Of a stretch of DNA of 14,161 nucleotides, positions 1 through 6,307 are shown in pieces. The number at the start of each line of letters is the position of its first letter. The stretch's first letter is position 1. This stretch comes from Bacilli bacterium (GTDB taxonomy: Bacteria > Bacillota_I > Bacilli_A > RFN20 > CAG-826). A program made the translations under genes and the position numbers. Under the pieces are notes generated by a model. That model did no database searches and had not been told where the DNA came from. It saw only the letters and a list, made by a program, of their open reading frames with translations. The DNA lies in the NCBI GenBank assembly GCA_024698065.1, contig JAILRR010000036.1, positions 1-14,161 of the forward strand. The letters run 5' to 3'.

Positions 1-19
1 CGCAGCAGAGGTGAAAACT

Positions 20-229
20 ATGTCAAGAAAATGCCCAATTACCGGTAAAGGCCCAATGAGCGGCAACAACAGATCCCATTCCGTCAGAGCGACCCGTCGT
101 CGTTGGAATGTCAATATCCAGACCTACAAAGTCAACATCAATGGCAAGATGGTCGAAGTCAAAATGTCCGCTCGCGCTTATCGCACTCTCAACAAGTCGA
201 TCAAGGCCAAAGACGAAAAGGCTGAATAG
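20..229 (+). CDS. rpmB: 50S ribosomal protein L28
   Basis: Protein of the large ribosomal subunit (69 aa; the family is usually 60-80). The N-terminus SRKCPITGKGPMSGNNRSHS is the L28 signature (C-x-x-T-G-K/R, then G-N-x-x-SH-S). A basic RATRRRW stretch and a C-terminal half with the usual SARAYRTLNKS-type ending follow. I chose ATG at 20, not the in-frame GTG at 11, because that GTG lies inside a strong Shine-Dalgarno (GAGGTGA at 9-15). The ATG matches the conserved N-terminus. The gene stands alone, convergent with the large minus-strand operon, and is followed by a strong hairpin terminator. In Bacillus rpmB likewise lies beyond the distal end of the prkC-rpe region, so position supports the call. 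Its promoter is outside the window. Confidence 0.96.
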   Translation: MSRKCPITGKGPMSGNNRSHSVRATRRRWNVNIQTYKVNINGKMVEVKMSARAYRTLNKSIKAKDEKAE

Positions 230-252
230 TTTTTACCGATTATTGATTAATT

Positions 253-280
253 AAAAGGCCCTGCAAATCGGGCCTTTTTT
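253..280. terminator. Bidirectional intrinsic terminator between rpmB and the minus-strand operon
   Basis: Perfect inverted repeat AAAAGGCCC / GGGCCTTTT around an 8-nt loop. On the + strand it runs into TTTTTT (275-280). On the - strand the stem is followed by TTTTAATTAATC. It sits 23 nt after the rpmB stop and 8 nt after the stop of the convergent membrane-protein gene, so it can end transcription from both sides. Confidence 0.88.
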
Positions 281-288
281 CGTTGTCT

Positions 289-972
289 TTATTTGATTAG
301 GAAGTAGTTACCTAAGGACAGCAATAGCCAAGAAATCACCGAAAGAAAGATGACGACCCACTCGCTTAAAGCAAGGACGAATGGGACAGGTCTCTTCAAG
401 GAAGATAAGCCATCCTCATCCACCACTTTCACTAACCTGGCCCAATCTTTGAGGCGAGGGTTAATGAGAATGAAGAAAGTGCCCAAAGCGACGACGAATA
501 AGCCTATTGAGAGCCCCAAGATAAGATTCTCAACATCGGTGCCTTTGGAAAGGTTGATCAAGACTATGCCATTGACGCTTGAAAGGAGAATGAGTCCTAA
601 CCCTAGCGCATAGAAACGCCCTAAGTGCGCTTTCTCTAGCGAAGCCGTCAACGTGTGAATCCTCAGAATCAAATAGCCTAAAACAATGGTCAAAACGCTT
701 GAAAGAATCATTAGGCCGATGAGGCTTGGCGAAGCGTCATGGAAAGCCACGAACATCGTGACGTTAGGAAGAAGCTCCGAAAGGAAGAAAACCACTAAGA
801 AAGTAAGTCCTAAAGGGTCCTTTCTCTTTTCATAAGCCTCGTAAGGGAAATCACAAAGGAAATTGATCCATTTCTTGTGGGCCCTAAGGAATAATTCTTC
901 AGTGAAAATGATATATAAAAGGAAAGCAATTAAAGGTATGGCAATCGATAATTGGGCTAACTCGATAGGCAT
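289..972 (-). CDS. Six-helix integral membrane protein, function unknown
   Basis: I do not recognise a family. The 227-aa protein has six likely membrane segments (about residues 5-24, 54-77, 82-104, 120-141, 150-171 and 197-225). Short charged loops lie between them: a basic loop at 31-53 (AHKK...YEKRKDP) and a larger soluble loop at 175-197 rich in K, D and E. There is no cleavable signal peptide and no obvious catalytic motif. It is the last gene of the operon. Its ATG overlaps the rpe stop by one base (TAATG), so translation is probably coupled. No Shine-Dalgarno is visible. It occupies the place where thiN often follows rpe in Firmicutes but is not related to thiamine pyrophosphokinase. 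Real as a gene; role open. Confidence 0.85.
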   Translation of the reverse strand: MPIELAQLSIAIPLIAFLLYIIFTEELFLRAHKKWINFLCDFPYEAYEKRKDPLGLTFLVVFFLSELLPNVTMFVAFHDASPSLIGLMILSSVLTIVLGYLILRIHTLTASLEKAHLGRFYALGLGLILLSSVNGIVLINLSKGTDVENLILGLSIGLFVVALGTFFILINPRLKDWARLVKVVDEDGLSSLKRPVPFVLALSEWVVIFLSVISWLLLSLGNYFLIK

Positions 973-1646
973 TATCTATTAAGGATTTTAGAGGCTCTGA
1001 TCTCTGGCGTCTCGTCTCCGAAAAGATAGGTTCCGGTGACAAGGATGTCCGCTCCAGCCTCAATGGATTTAGGACCGGTCACATCATTGATTCCGCCATC
1101 GACTTCCAAAAGAACGGAAGGGTTATTCTCTTTGATCAATTTTTTGGTTTTCTTAATTCTCTCATAGGTCTCAGGGATGAATTTCTGTCCTCCCCAGCCT
1201 GGCTCAACGCACATCAAAAGAACTAAATCGATGCTATTGATATATGGGGCAATGGAGTCGATTGGAGTGCCTGGCCTGATGCATAGACCCGCAAAAGCAC
1301 CACCATCATGGATCTTCTTGATCGTCTCTTCCACTCTCTCATGGTTGTCGCAGGCTTCAAGATGGAAAGTGATGATGTCAGAACCCGCTTTGGCGAATTC
1401 TTCCACAAGCTCCCAAGGCCTCTCGACCATGATGTGGGTATCGTTAAGCATTTTGTGCTTATCATGTACTTCTTTAACAAAGTCAACACCGAAAGAAACG
1501 TTCTTGACGAACTTGCCATCCATCACGTCGATGTGGATGAAGGGAGCGCCGATCGATTCGGCTCCCGCGATTCCTTTTTCCGTTCCGCACTTCTGACAAG
1601 CGAGGAGGGATGGTGAAAGGCATGGTGTTTTGACTTTGAGCGCCAT
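972..1646 (-). CDS. rpe: Ribulose-phosphate 3-epimerase
   Basis: Interconverts ribulose-5-phosphate and xylulose-5-phosphate in the cytosolic pentose phosphate pathway, using a metal-dependent TIM barrel. The 224 aa match family length. Visible are the metal and catalytic residues H38 and D40 in HIDVMDG, H71 in DTHIMV, H95 in FHLEA, and D183 in VDGGI. The phosphate-binding end is GTYLFG. Start at ATG 1646 (MALKVKTPCLSPS) because upstream in-frame codons overlap the kinase gene and match nothing in the family. Unusual features: the common S-A-D-F stretch after SPSLL is replaced by ACQKCG, giving a C-x-x-C, and the usual VNPGFGGQ loop reads VEPGWGGQ. All core residues remain, so activity is likely. 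It begins 1 nt after the kinase stop; rsgA, often between the two, is absent. Confidence 0.93.
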   Translation of the reverse strand: MALKVKTPCLSPSLLACQKCGTEKGIAGAESIGAPFIHIDVMDGKFVKNVSFGVDFVKEVHDKHKMLNDTHIMVERPWELVEEFAKAGSDIITFHLEACDNHERVEETIKKIHDGGAFAGLCIRPGTPIDSIAPYINSIDLVLLMCVEPGWGGQKFIPETYERIKKTKKLIKENNPSVLLEVDGGINDVTGPKSIEAGADILVTGTYLFGDETPEIRASKILNR

Positions 1647-1647
1647 A

Positions 1648-2526
1648 TTACTTAAAACCGAAGAGTCTTGATAAAAGGCCCTTCTTCTCCTTGAAATTGT
1701 CTTTGTCTGCATAGGCTTTGAGAATGTCTTCGCGCATGAGGAATGCGTTAGCGTATCTTTCCTCTGGCCTTTTCCTGCAGGCTTTGACGATGATTTTATC
1801 TAGCGACTTCGGGATAGAGGCAAGGTACTTGCTTGGCTCTGGGAAGTGCTTTTTGATCTGGGCTATGGCGACGTCTTCCGGGGTGGCCCCGTCAAATGGG
1901 ATGGTGCCTGTCAAAATCTCAAAGAAGATGATGCCCATCGAATAGATGTCGCTCGCGATATTGGCAGGCTCACCCATAAGAATCTCAGGGGCGCAGTAAT
2001 AGACGGTGCCAGTTATGGCGTCCCCTGTCGCTTTCTGCCCTATTTTGCTAGAGATTCCGAAGTCGGTGATCTTGACGCTTCCATCAGGAAGATAGAAAAG
2101 GTTGTCTGGTTTTAAATCGCGGTGAAGGAGTCCATGTTCATGGATGTAAGAGACACCTTCGGTGAGTTGAAGCATGACTTGGCAGGCTTCTTGTGGCGAA
2201 AGGTTATGACCACTCACCAAATTAAGCTTATCGCGAAGGGTTCTGCCATCGACGTATTCGTTTGCCATATATGGCCTTCCATCGACGACGCCATGTCCGA
2301 AAACCTTGACGATATTTGGGTTATTAAGAGAGGCGCTTGCGATGCATTCATGCTCAAAACGTTCGACGTTCTTTGGGTTGTCCATCATGTCTTCGCGCAT
2401 GATTTTAAGGGCAACAGTCTTATGAAGAACGACATCGAGGGCCTCATAAACATCGGCCATGCCACCATGGGCTATCCTTCCCGTCACGCGGTAACGGTTG
2501 TCTATTTTCTCACCAATCTCAATCAT
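1648..2526 (-). CDS. prkC: Soluble eukaryote-like Ser/Thr protein kinase (PrkC/PknB type, catalytic domain only)
   Basis: Hanks-type kinase, expected to phosphorylate cytosolic proteins on Ser/Thr and to be opposed by the adjacent PP2C phosphatase. Over 292 aa the following are visible: glycine loop GRIAHGGMADVY (16-27), ATP lysine K41 in VALKIM, helix-C glutamate E60, catalytic loop HRDLKPDN (135-142), DFG at 155-157, APE at 179-181, SDIYSMGI in subdomain IX and an arginine in CRKRPEERY. The protein ends after the kinase fold in a short basic/hydrophobic tail (KKGLLSRLFGFK). It has no transmembrane helix and no PASTA repeats, whereas Bacillus PrkC has both. Start is ATG 2526, overlapping the stp stop by 8 nt. 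The longer upstream frame lies wholly inside stp and encodes nothing kinase-like. The symbol reflects family and synteny; wall-sensing cannot be assumed. Confidence 0.93.
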   Translation of the reverse strand: MIEIGEKIDNRYRVTGRIAHGGMADVYEALDVVLHKTVALKIMREDMMDNPKNVERFEHECIASASLNNPNIVKVFGHGVVDGRPYMANEYVDGRTLRDKLNLVSGHNLSPQEACQVMLQLTEGVSYIHEHGLLHRDLKPDNLFYLPDGSVKITDFGISSKIGQKATGDAITGTVYYCAPEILMGEPANIASDIYSMGIIFFEILTGTIPFDGATPEDVAIAQIKKHFPEPSKYLASIPKSLDKIIVKACRKRPEERYANAFLMREDILKAYADKDNFKEKKGLLSRLFGFK

Positions 2527-3268
2527 TGCTAATACACTCCCAAAGGGCGATGGCGATGTTGTCGCTTCCCCCGTTGCTGTTAGCGATCGCCACAAGCGAA
2601 TCGACTTTCTGATCGCACCTCTCATCGGTGCTGAGGATGTTCGCTATCTCATCAAGCGGAACTTGGTTGTATAACCCATCCGAGCAGCAAAGGACGCTCT
2701 CTCCGTGATATTCATAGTCATTGAAGGCGAGGCTAAGCGAAGGGAAGATGCCTAAGGCGTTCATAAGAACATGCCTGTCAGGATGGGACAAGGCTTCTTC
2801 TTCGGTGATTCTCCCTGTTGAGACAAGGAAGCTCACATAAGTCTGGTCTTCGGTCAATTGTTTTAGTTTGTTCTTCTTGAGAAGCATGTAGCAGCGGCTG
2901 TCACCGATGTTGGCGGTATAAAGGTGGTCGCCACTGATGAGGGCGCAGACGACCGTTGTGCCCATGCCTTTTGCTTCCGGGTTCCTCTCAGCGTACTCAT
3001 AGATCGCCGAATTGGCTTTCTTGGCCGCTTTGGTGAACCAGCTCCGGTTCGTCGCCACAAGATGGTGTTTTCTCTTGTGACGGAAGGAGTCGACGAGGGT
3101 ATCGATGGCGATTTGGGATGCAAGATCGCCTCGTTTGGCCCCACCCATGCCATCGCAAACGACGAGGAAGACCTCGCCATTGACGTTCATGGCAATCTGG
3201 GCCTTGTCGTCATTGTGGTTTCTCACCATGCCGATATCAGTTTTGAAAGCGTACGAACCGTGTCTCAT
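2519..3268 (-). CDS. stp: PP2C-type Ser/Thr protein phosphatase (Stp/PrpC)
   Basis: Metal-dependent PPM/PP2C phosphatase that removes phosphate from substrates of the neighbouring kinase. The 249 aa are typical for bacterial Stp/PrpC. Motifs in order: TDIGMVRNHNDD (10-21, where the family has N-E-D), DGMGG with metal ligand D39, GMGTT (101-105), NIGDSRCY (120-127), LTEDQTYV (138-145), HPDRHVLMNALG, SDG with D197, and GGSDN with D236. The ATG follows directly on the rlmN stop (TAAATG) with an AGGA Shine-Dalgarno about 6 nt upstream. It ends in TGA overlapping the kinase start, one line of evidence that UGA is a stop here. Phosphatase and kinase in overlapping genes is the usual Firmicutes arrangement and implies balanced expression. 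Confidence 0.95.
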   Translation of the reverse strand: MRHGSYAFKTDIGMVRNHNDDKAQIAMNVNGEVFLVVCDGMGGAKRGDLASQIAIDTLVDSFRHKRKHHLVATNRSWFTKAAKKANSAIYEYAERNPEAKGMGTTVVCALISGDHLYTANIGDSRCYMLLKKNKLKQLTEDQTYVSFLVSTGRITEEEALSHPDRHVLMNALGIFPSLSLAFNDYEYHGESVLCCSDGLYNQVPLDEIANILSTDERCDQKVDSLVAIANSNGGSDNIAIALWECISND

Positions 3269-4315
3269 TTAGTTCCTACCTTTCACATATTTGGCACGAA
3301 GCTGGCCACATGCGGCATCGATGCCTGTGCCCCATTCTTTGCGGATGGTGCAGTTGATGCCATGGTTGTTGAGATATAAAGAGAAGGATTTCGTGTCTTT
3401 ATCAAGCGATCTCTCGAATGGTTTTTCTTTGACTGGGTTAAGCGGAATAAGGTTAACGTAACAAAGGATGCCACGGAGCCTTTCGGAAAGTTCTTTCGCA
3501 CATTCGATGGTGTCGTTCACGCCTTTGATGAGAATGTATTCAAAGGTGACGCGGCGTCCGCTCTTCTCGATATATTCCTTGACCGCATCAAGGAGGACAT
3601 CCATGTTATAGGCTTTCGAAACAGGCATGAGCTCGTTTCTGATTTTGTCATTTGGCGCATGTAGCGAGATGGCAAGGTTGACCTGAATGCCTTCATCTCC
3701 ATAACGTTTGATGCCAGGGACAAGGCCACAGGTGCTGACGGTGATATGTCTTGCTCCGATTGCAAGTCCTTTTGCCTCGTTCATGATATGGATGAAGCTA
3801 GAGACGTTGTCATAGTTGTCAAATGGTTCGCCCGTTCCCATGACGACGATATGGGAAACATTCTCCCCTTCTTCATAGAGGATCTTGTTCATGACCATGA
3901 CCTGGCCAGTGATCTCAGCGGCACTGAGATTCCTTTCTCTCTTGAGTAAACCAGAGGCGCAGAAAGCGCATCCCATGGAGCAGCCGATTTGGGAAGAAAC
4001 GCAGATGGCATTGCCATAGTCGTAGCGCATCAAAACGCATTCGACTTTCGCCCCATCGCTCATCTCAACAAGAAGTTTGATTGTGCCATCAGATGCCACT
4101 TGTTTTGTGAAAATCGTTGGCAAATCAAGCGTATATTCTTCTTTCAAGACATCACGAAAAGATTTGGAGATGTCGGTCATTGAATCGAAATCCGTCACTT
4201 TTTTGACGTAGATCCATTGATAGAGCTGAGTGGCACGATATTTCTTCTCGCCCCTAGCGATCATCTCCTCCTCGAGAGCTTTTAATGTGTATCCAAAGAG
4301 GTTCTTTTTCGGCAT
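3269..4315 (-). CDS. rlmN: Dual-specificity 23S rRNA (A2503-C2) / tRNA (A37-C2) methyltransferase RlmN
   Basis: Radical-SAM enzyme that adds a methyl to C2 of an adenosine in 23S rRNA, and of A37 in some tRNAs. The 348 aa match family length. An N-terminal helical domain (1-85, with the YRATQLYQWIY stretch) precedes the radical-SAM core with cluster cysteines C112, C116 and C119 (GCSMGCAFCASG). MGTGEPFDNYDNV, HITVSTCGLVPGI and ISLHAPND are further family signatures. The mechanistic C-terminal cysteine C336 lies in GIDAACGQL, which separates RlmN/Cfr from other radical-SAM proteins. The start at ATG 4315 lies 1 nt after the RsmB-like stop, with only a weak AGAAG as ribosome site. The following stp begins with no gap. 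Position between the RsmB homologue and stp is conserved across Firmicutes. Confidence 0.96.
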   Translation of the reverse strand: MPKKNLFGYTLKALEEEMIARGEKKYRATQLYQWIYVKKVTDFDSMTDISKSFRDVLKEEYTLDLPTIFTKQVASDGTIKLLVEMSDGAKVECVLMRYDYGNAICVSSQIGCSMGCAFCASGLLKRERNLSAAEITGQVMVMNKILYEEGENVSHIVVMGTGEPFDNYDNVSSFIHIMNEAKGLAIGARHITVSTCGLVPGIKRYGDEGIQVNLAISLHAPNDKIRNELMPVSKAYNMDVLLDAVKEYIEKSGRRVTFEYILIKGVNDTIECAKELSERLRGILCYVNLIPLNPVKEKPFERSLDKDTKSFSLYLNNHGINCTIRKEWGTGIDAACGQLRAKYVKGRN

Positions 4316-4316
4316 T

Positions 4317-5657
4317 TTATTCTTCTGGTGAGGCGGTTAATAAATTGGTTGGAGCATCGGCTAAGGAAGCAAGATCACCGACTGGCGCCTCTGCTTTGGC
4401 AGCAACGGTGTCTTTGACCATGACGGCGTAATAAAGAGCAGTCGCATGTTCTTCGAAAGGCATGTTCTGGACCTCTTTGACGAGGTGGAATTCCTTATGG
4501 TTGGCAAGGAAGTCGTTGACGGTTTTGTTGCCTTCTTTCTTGCTGATGGTGTAGACGGCGTAGATGAGGGTTCCTTTCTCGGCGACAAACTTGGAACAGC
4601 CTTCTAAGACCGCTTTCTCTTGGGCGAAGAGGGCATCCATCTCATCCTTCTTGAAGTGAAGGAGGTAATCAGGGTAGTCACGGATAAGATCGAAGTTCGA
4701 GCTATTTGGAGCAGCAATGACCAAATCCTGCGGACGGGAGATAGCCGCTTCCATGGAATCAGGTTCGGCACCGAAGAAATTGATGTTCTTGTAACCGGCT
4801 TGCTTGATCATGCGAGTAACGTCGGTATGAAGATCGACATTTGGGCAGCCAAGGTTAAGACCGATTCTGTTCTGATAGGTCTCAATGACTTCTTTGAAAA
4901 TCGAGGAGTCGGCGTTGCCGTTATAGACAAAGGCCTCTTTTGGTTCCTCAATCTTGTATTCGTCAAGCATCGCCTTGGTGGCCATTCTTTCAGAGAAGAG
5001 GGCGTTCTGCTTATAGAGGTCTAATTTGCGAAGTGGGGTCTTGCCACCATAGAGGAGGATTCCCTCGACTGGCGATTTGACAAAGTCTGGGCTGCTATTG
5101 AGGACCTCTTCCACTGGCACCATCGAGGTGCGGACGCGGACGCTTGAGGTGTTTTGTCTAGCGTTGGCTTTGAGGATGCGGTAAGTCTGGCCATATCCGA
5201 AATGCTGCCAGATCTTGAGAACCCACTCTGGAGTGTTGTATCTGAGCGAGAGATATTTGTTGGAAGTCTTTGGGAATTCGGTCGGAATGAATTCGTTTGG
5301 GGTTTCCGCTTTAGCGAAAAGCGGTTCGAGTTTGGCCATCTTTTCTTCCCCGATCTTTGCAAGAAGAACGGCTTTGATGTCCTCGGCAGAGATGCGTTTG
5401 AAGAAATAGATGTCGGCAAGGGCGAGGGCGATAGCCATCTTCTCTTCTTCGCTAAGGCCTTCGATTTTGGCGCCTTCGATGAGGTGCGTGAAGAGCAAGT
5501 GATGGCGGAGCTCACAACCAACTAAACCAGCAACCGTTCCTCTAAGAGGGCGGATCTCTGGGTCAGCTTGGAAGAGTTTCCTAAGAGCCTCGTTGAACTG
5601 AACATCGTTGACAATGATGTCGTTCAAGACCTTTTGGGCTAAATCAAATTCTTGCAT
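4317..5657 (-). CDS. RsmB-like protein, predicted catalytically inactive rRNA m5C methyltransferase homologue
   Basis: A 446-aa protein collinear with RsmB (16S rRNA m5C967 methyltransferase). The N-terminal NusB-like helical domain (1-115) carries RPLRGTVAGLVGCELRHH. The linker LRYNTPEWVLKIWQHFGYGQ (138-157) matches the RsmB S/N-x-P-x-W-L...G signature. RVRTS (174-178) and a methyltransferase-like fold follow. The active site is gone: the CAAPGGK SAM motif aligns with YNGNADSS (245-252), the D-x-P-C-S-G motif reads APNSS (316-320), and the Y-S-T-C-T motif reads YAVYT (366-370), so both cysteines are missing. A non-conserved Ala/Pro-rich tail ends the protein. The frame is intact, so this is not a frameshift. 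Start ATG 5657 has a strong GGGGAGG site; TTG at 5672 lies upstream of that site. Its place before rlmN is the normal rsmB position. Confidence 0.82.
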   Translation of the reverse strand: MQEFDLAQKVLNDIIVNDVQFNEALRKLFQADPEIRPLRGTVAGLVGCELRHHLLFTHLIEGAKIEGLSEEEKMAIALALADIYFFKRISAEDIKAVLLAKIGEEKMAKLEPLFAKAETPNEFIPTEFPKTSNKYLSLRYNTPEWVLKIWQHFGYGQTYRILKANARQNTSSVRVRTSMVPVEEVLNSSPDFVKSPVEGILLYGGKTPLRKLDLYKQNALFSERMATKAMLDEYKIEEPKEAFVYNGNADSSIFKEVIETYQNRIGLNLGCPNVDLHTDVTRMIKQAGYKNINFFGAEPDSMEAAISRPQDLVIAAPNSSNFDLIRDYPDYLLHFKKDEMDALFAQEKAVLEGCSKFVAEKGTLIYAVYTISKKEGNKTVNDFLANHKEFHLVKEVQNMPFEEHATALYYAVMVKDTVAAKAEAPVGDLASLADAPTNLLTASPEE

Positions 5658-5674
5658 GTCTTTCCTCCCCAAAA

Positions 5675-6244
5675 TTAATGGTGGTGTTTATGTCCGCAGT
5701 GGCAATGGCCATCGTGACAGCATTCATCTTCTTCCTTGACGTCTAAGGATTCGAGTTCTTCCTCATGTCCTTCGAAGACATTGCCAAGGTAGATTTGGTT
5801 CTCGTCGTCGATATCGAGATCGGCGCGGTCAAGAGGGTTTGCGCCCTCGTATTCCTCTTCTTCGTCGTCATATGGCATGGCTTCTTGGTCAAGCTGGCTT
5901 CTTTCGATGAAGCGAGGATAGGCTTCGTTGATGTGCTCGTAATGATGTTCGATATCGTAGTAAGTGAAAGTGATTTCGGTGTTGATGGAGAAATCCACGA
6001 AGGTTTTGATGAGGTAATCGGCGATTTTGCTTTCGAAAATCTCATACTTCCTTGGAGCGCGAACGATGATCTCCGTGTGCCAAGAAGTCTGCTCGATACC
6101 CTTGTGGAAGATCATGCTGTTAGGAGAATAGAAGACGATATCTTCCTCCATGCATTCGAAAAGGTTCGCTAAATTTGCAGTGTTCTTTCTTGAGTAGGTG
6201 CCGACAACGAACTGGTCAAGGCCTAAGACAGAGATGACAATCAT
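5675..6244 (-). CDS. DUF1904-like protein with acidic linker and His/Cys-rich C-terminal tail
   Basis: A 189-aa protein in three parts. Residues 1-100 resemble the small DUF1904 (tautomerase-fold) family as I remember it: short N-terminal strand, a central WHTEIIVRA strand, helix, then EITFTYYDIEHHYEH, close to the V-V-F-T-x-L-x-x-x-x-Y-Y-E-N ending. The N-terminus reads MIV, so the proline of true tautomerases is absent. Residues 120-170 are strongly acidic. The last 16 residues are almost only His, Cys, Gly and Asp (ECCHDGHCHCGHKHHH), a likely Zn or Ni binding tail. It is the first gene of the long operon, 17 nt ahead of the RsmB-like gene, in the place where def/fmt often stand. An AGGA lies about 6 nt before the ATG. 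Family call tentative; tail certain. Confidence 0.55.
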   Translation of the reverse strand: MIVISVLGLDQFVVGTYSRKNTANLANLFECMEEDIVFYSPNSMIFHKGIEQTSWHTEIIVRAPRKYEIFESKIADYLIKTFVDFSINTEITFTYYDIEHHYEHINEAYPRFIERSQLDQEAMPYDDEEEEYEGANPLDRADLDIDDENQIYLGNVFEGHEEELESLDVKEEDECCHDGHCHCGHKHHH

Positions 6245-6266
6245 ATAATTCCTGTAGTAGGAGGAA

Positions 6267-6296
6267 ATTATAACACGGCTATACCCAAAGGGTTAA
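6267..6296 (-). promoter_or_regulatory. Promoter of the DUF1904-like / rsmB-like / rlmN / stp / prkC / rpe operon
   Basis: On the - strand an extended -10 TGTTATAAT (6275-6267) lies 18 nt after a -35-like TTAACC (6296-6291). Transcription would start near 6260, leaving a leader of about 16 nt with an AGGA site before the ATG at 6244. The -35 part lies inside the inverted repeat ACCC-TTT-GGGT (6283-6293), which resembles the one in front of rqcH. Prediction from sequence only. Confidence 0.6.
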
Positions 6297-6307
6297 TTGT
6301 TATTCAA

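Noticed and set aside
1177..1616. Open frames of 102-139 codons on the + strand opposite rpe
   Set aside because: They lie wholly antisense to rpe, have no ribosome site, and translate to low-complexity or mirror-like sequence; the - strand frame carries all the Rpe motifs.
2539..2547. A third CCCTTTGGG (- strand) as another copy of the shared operator-like block
   Set aside because: It is within the stp coding sequence, encodes ordinary residues near the C-terminus, and has no -10 box at the right distance. It shows the core 9-mer can occur by chance.
4620..5024. 134-codon + strand frame opposite the RsmB-like gene, and a 166-codon minus-strand frame at 5021-5521
   Set aside because: Both are shadows of the RsmB-like frame. 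I also considered them as signs of a frameshift that could explain the lost motifs, but neither contains CAAPGGK, PCSG or STC, and the main frame is continuous and aligns along its length.
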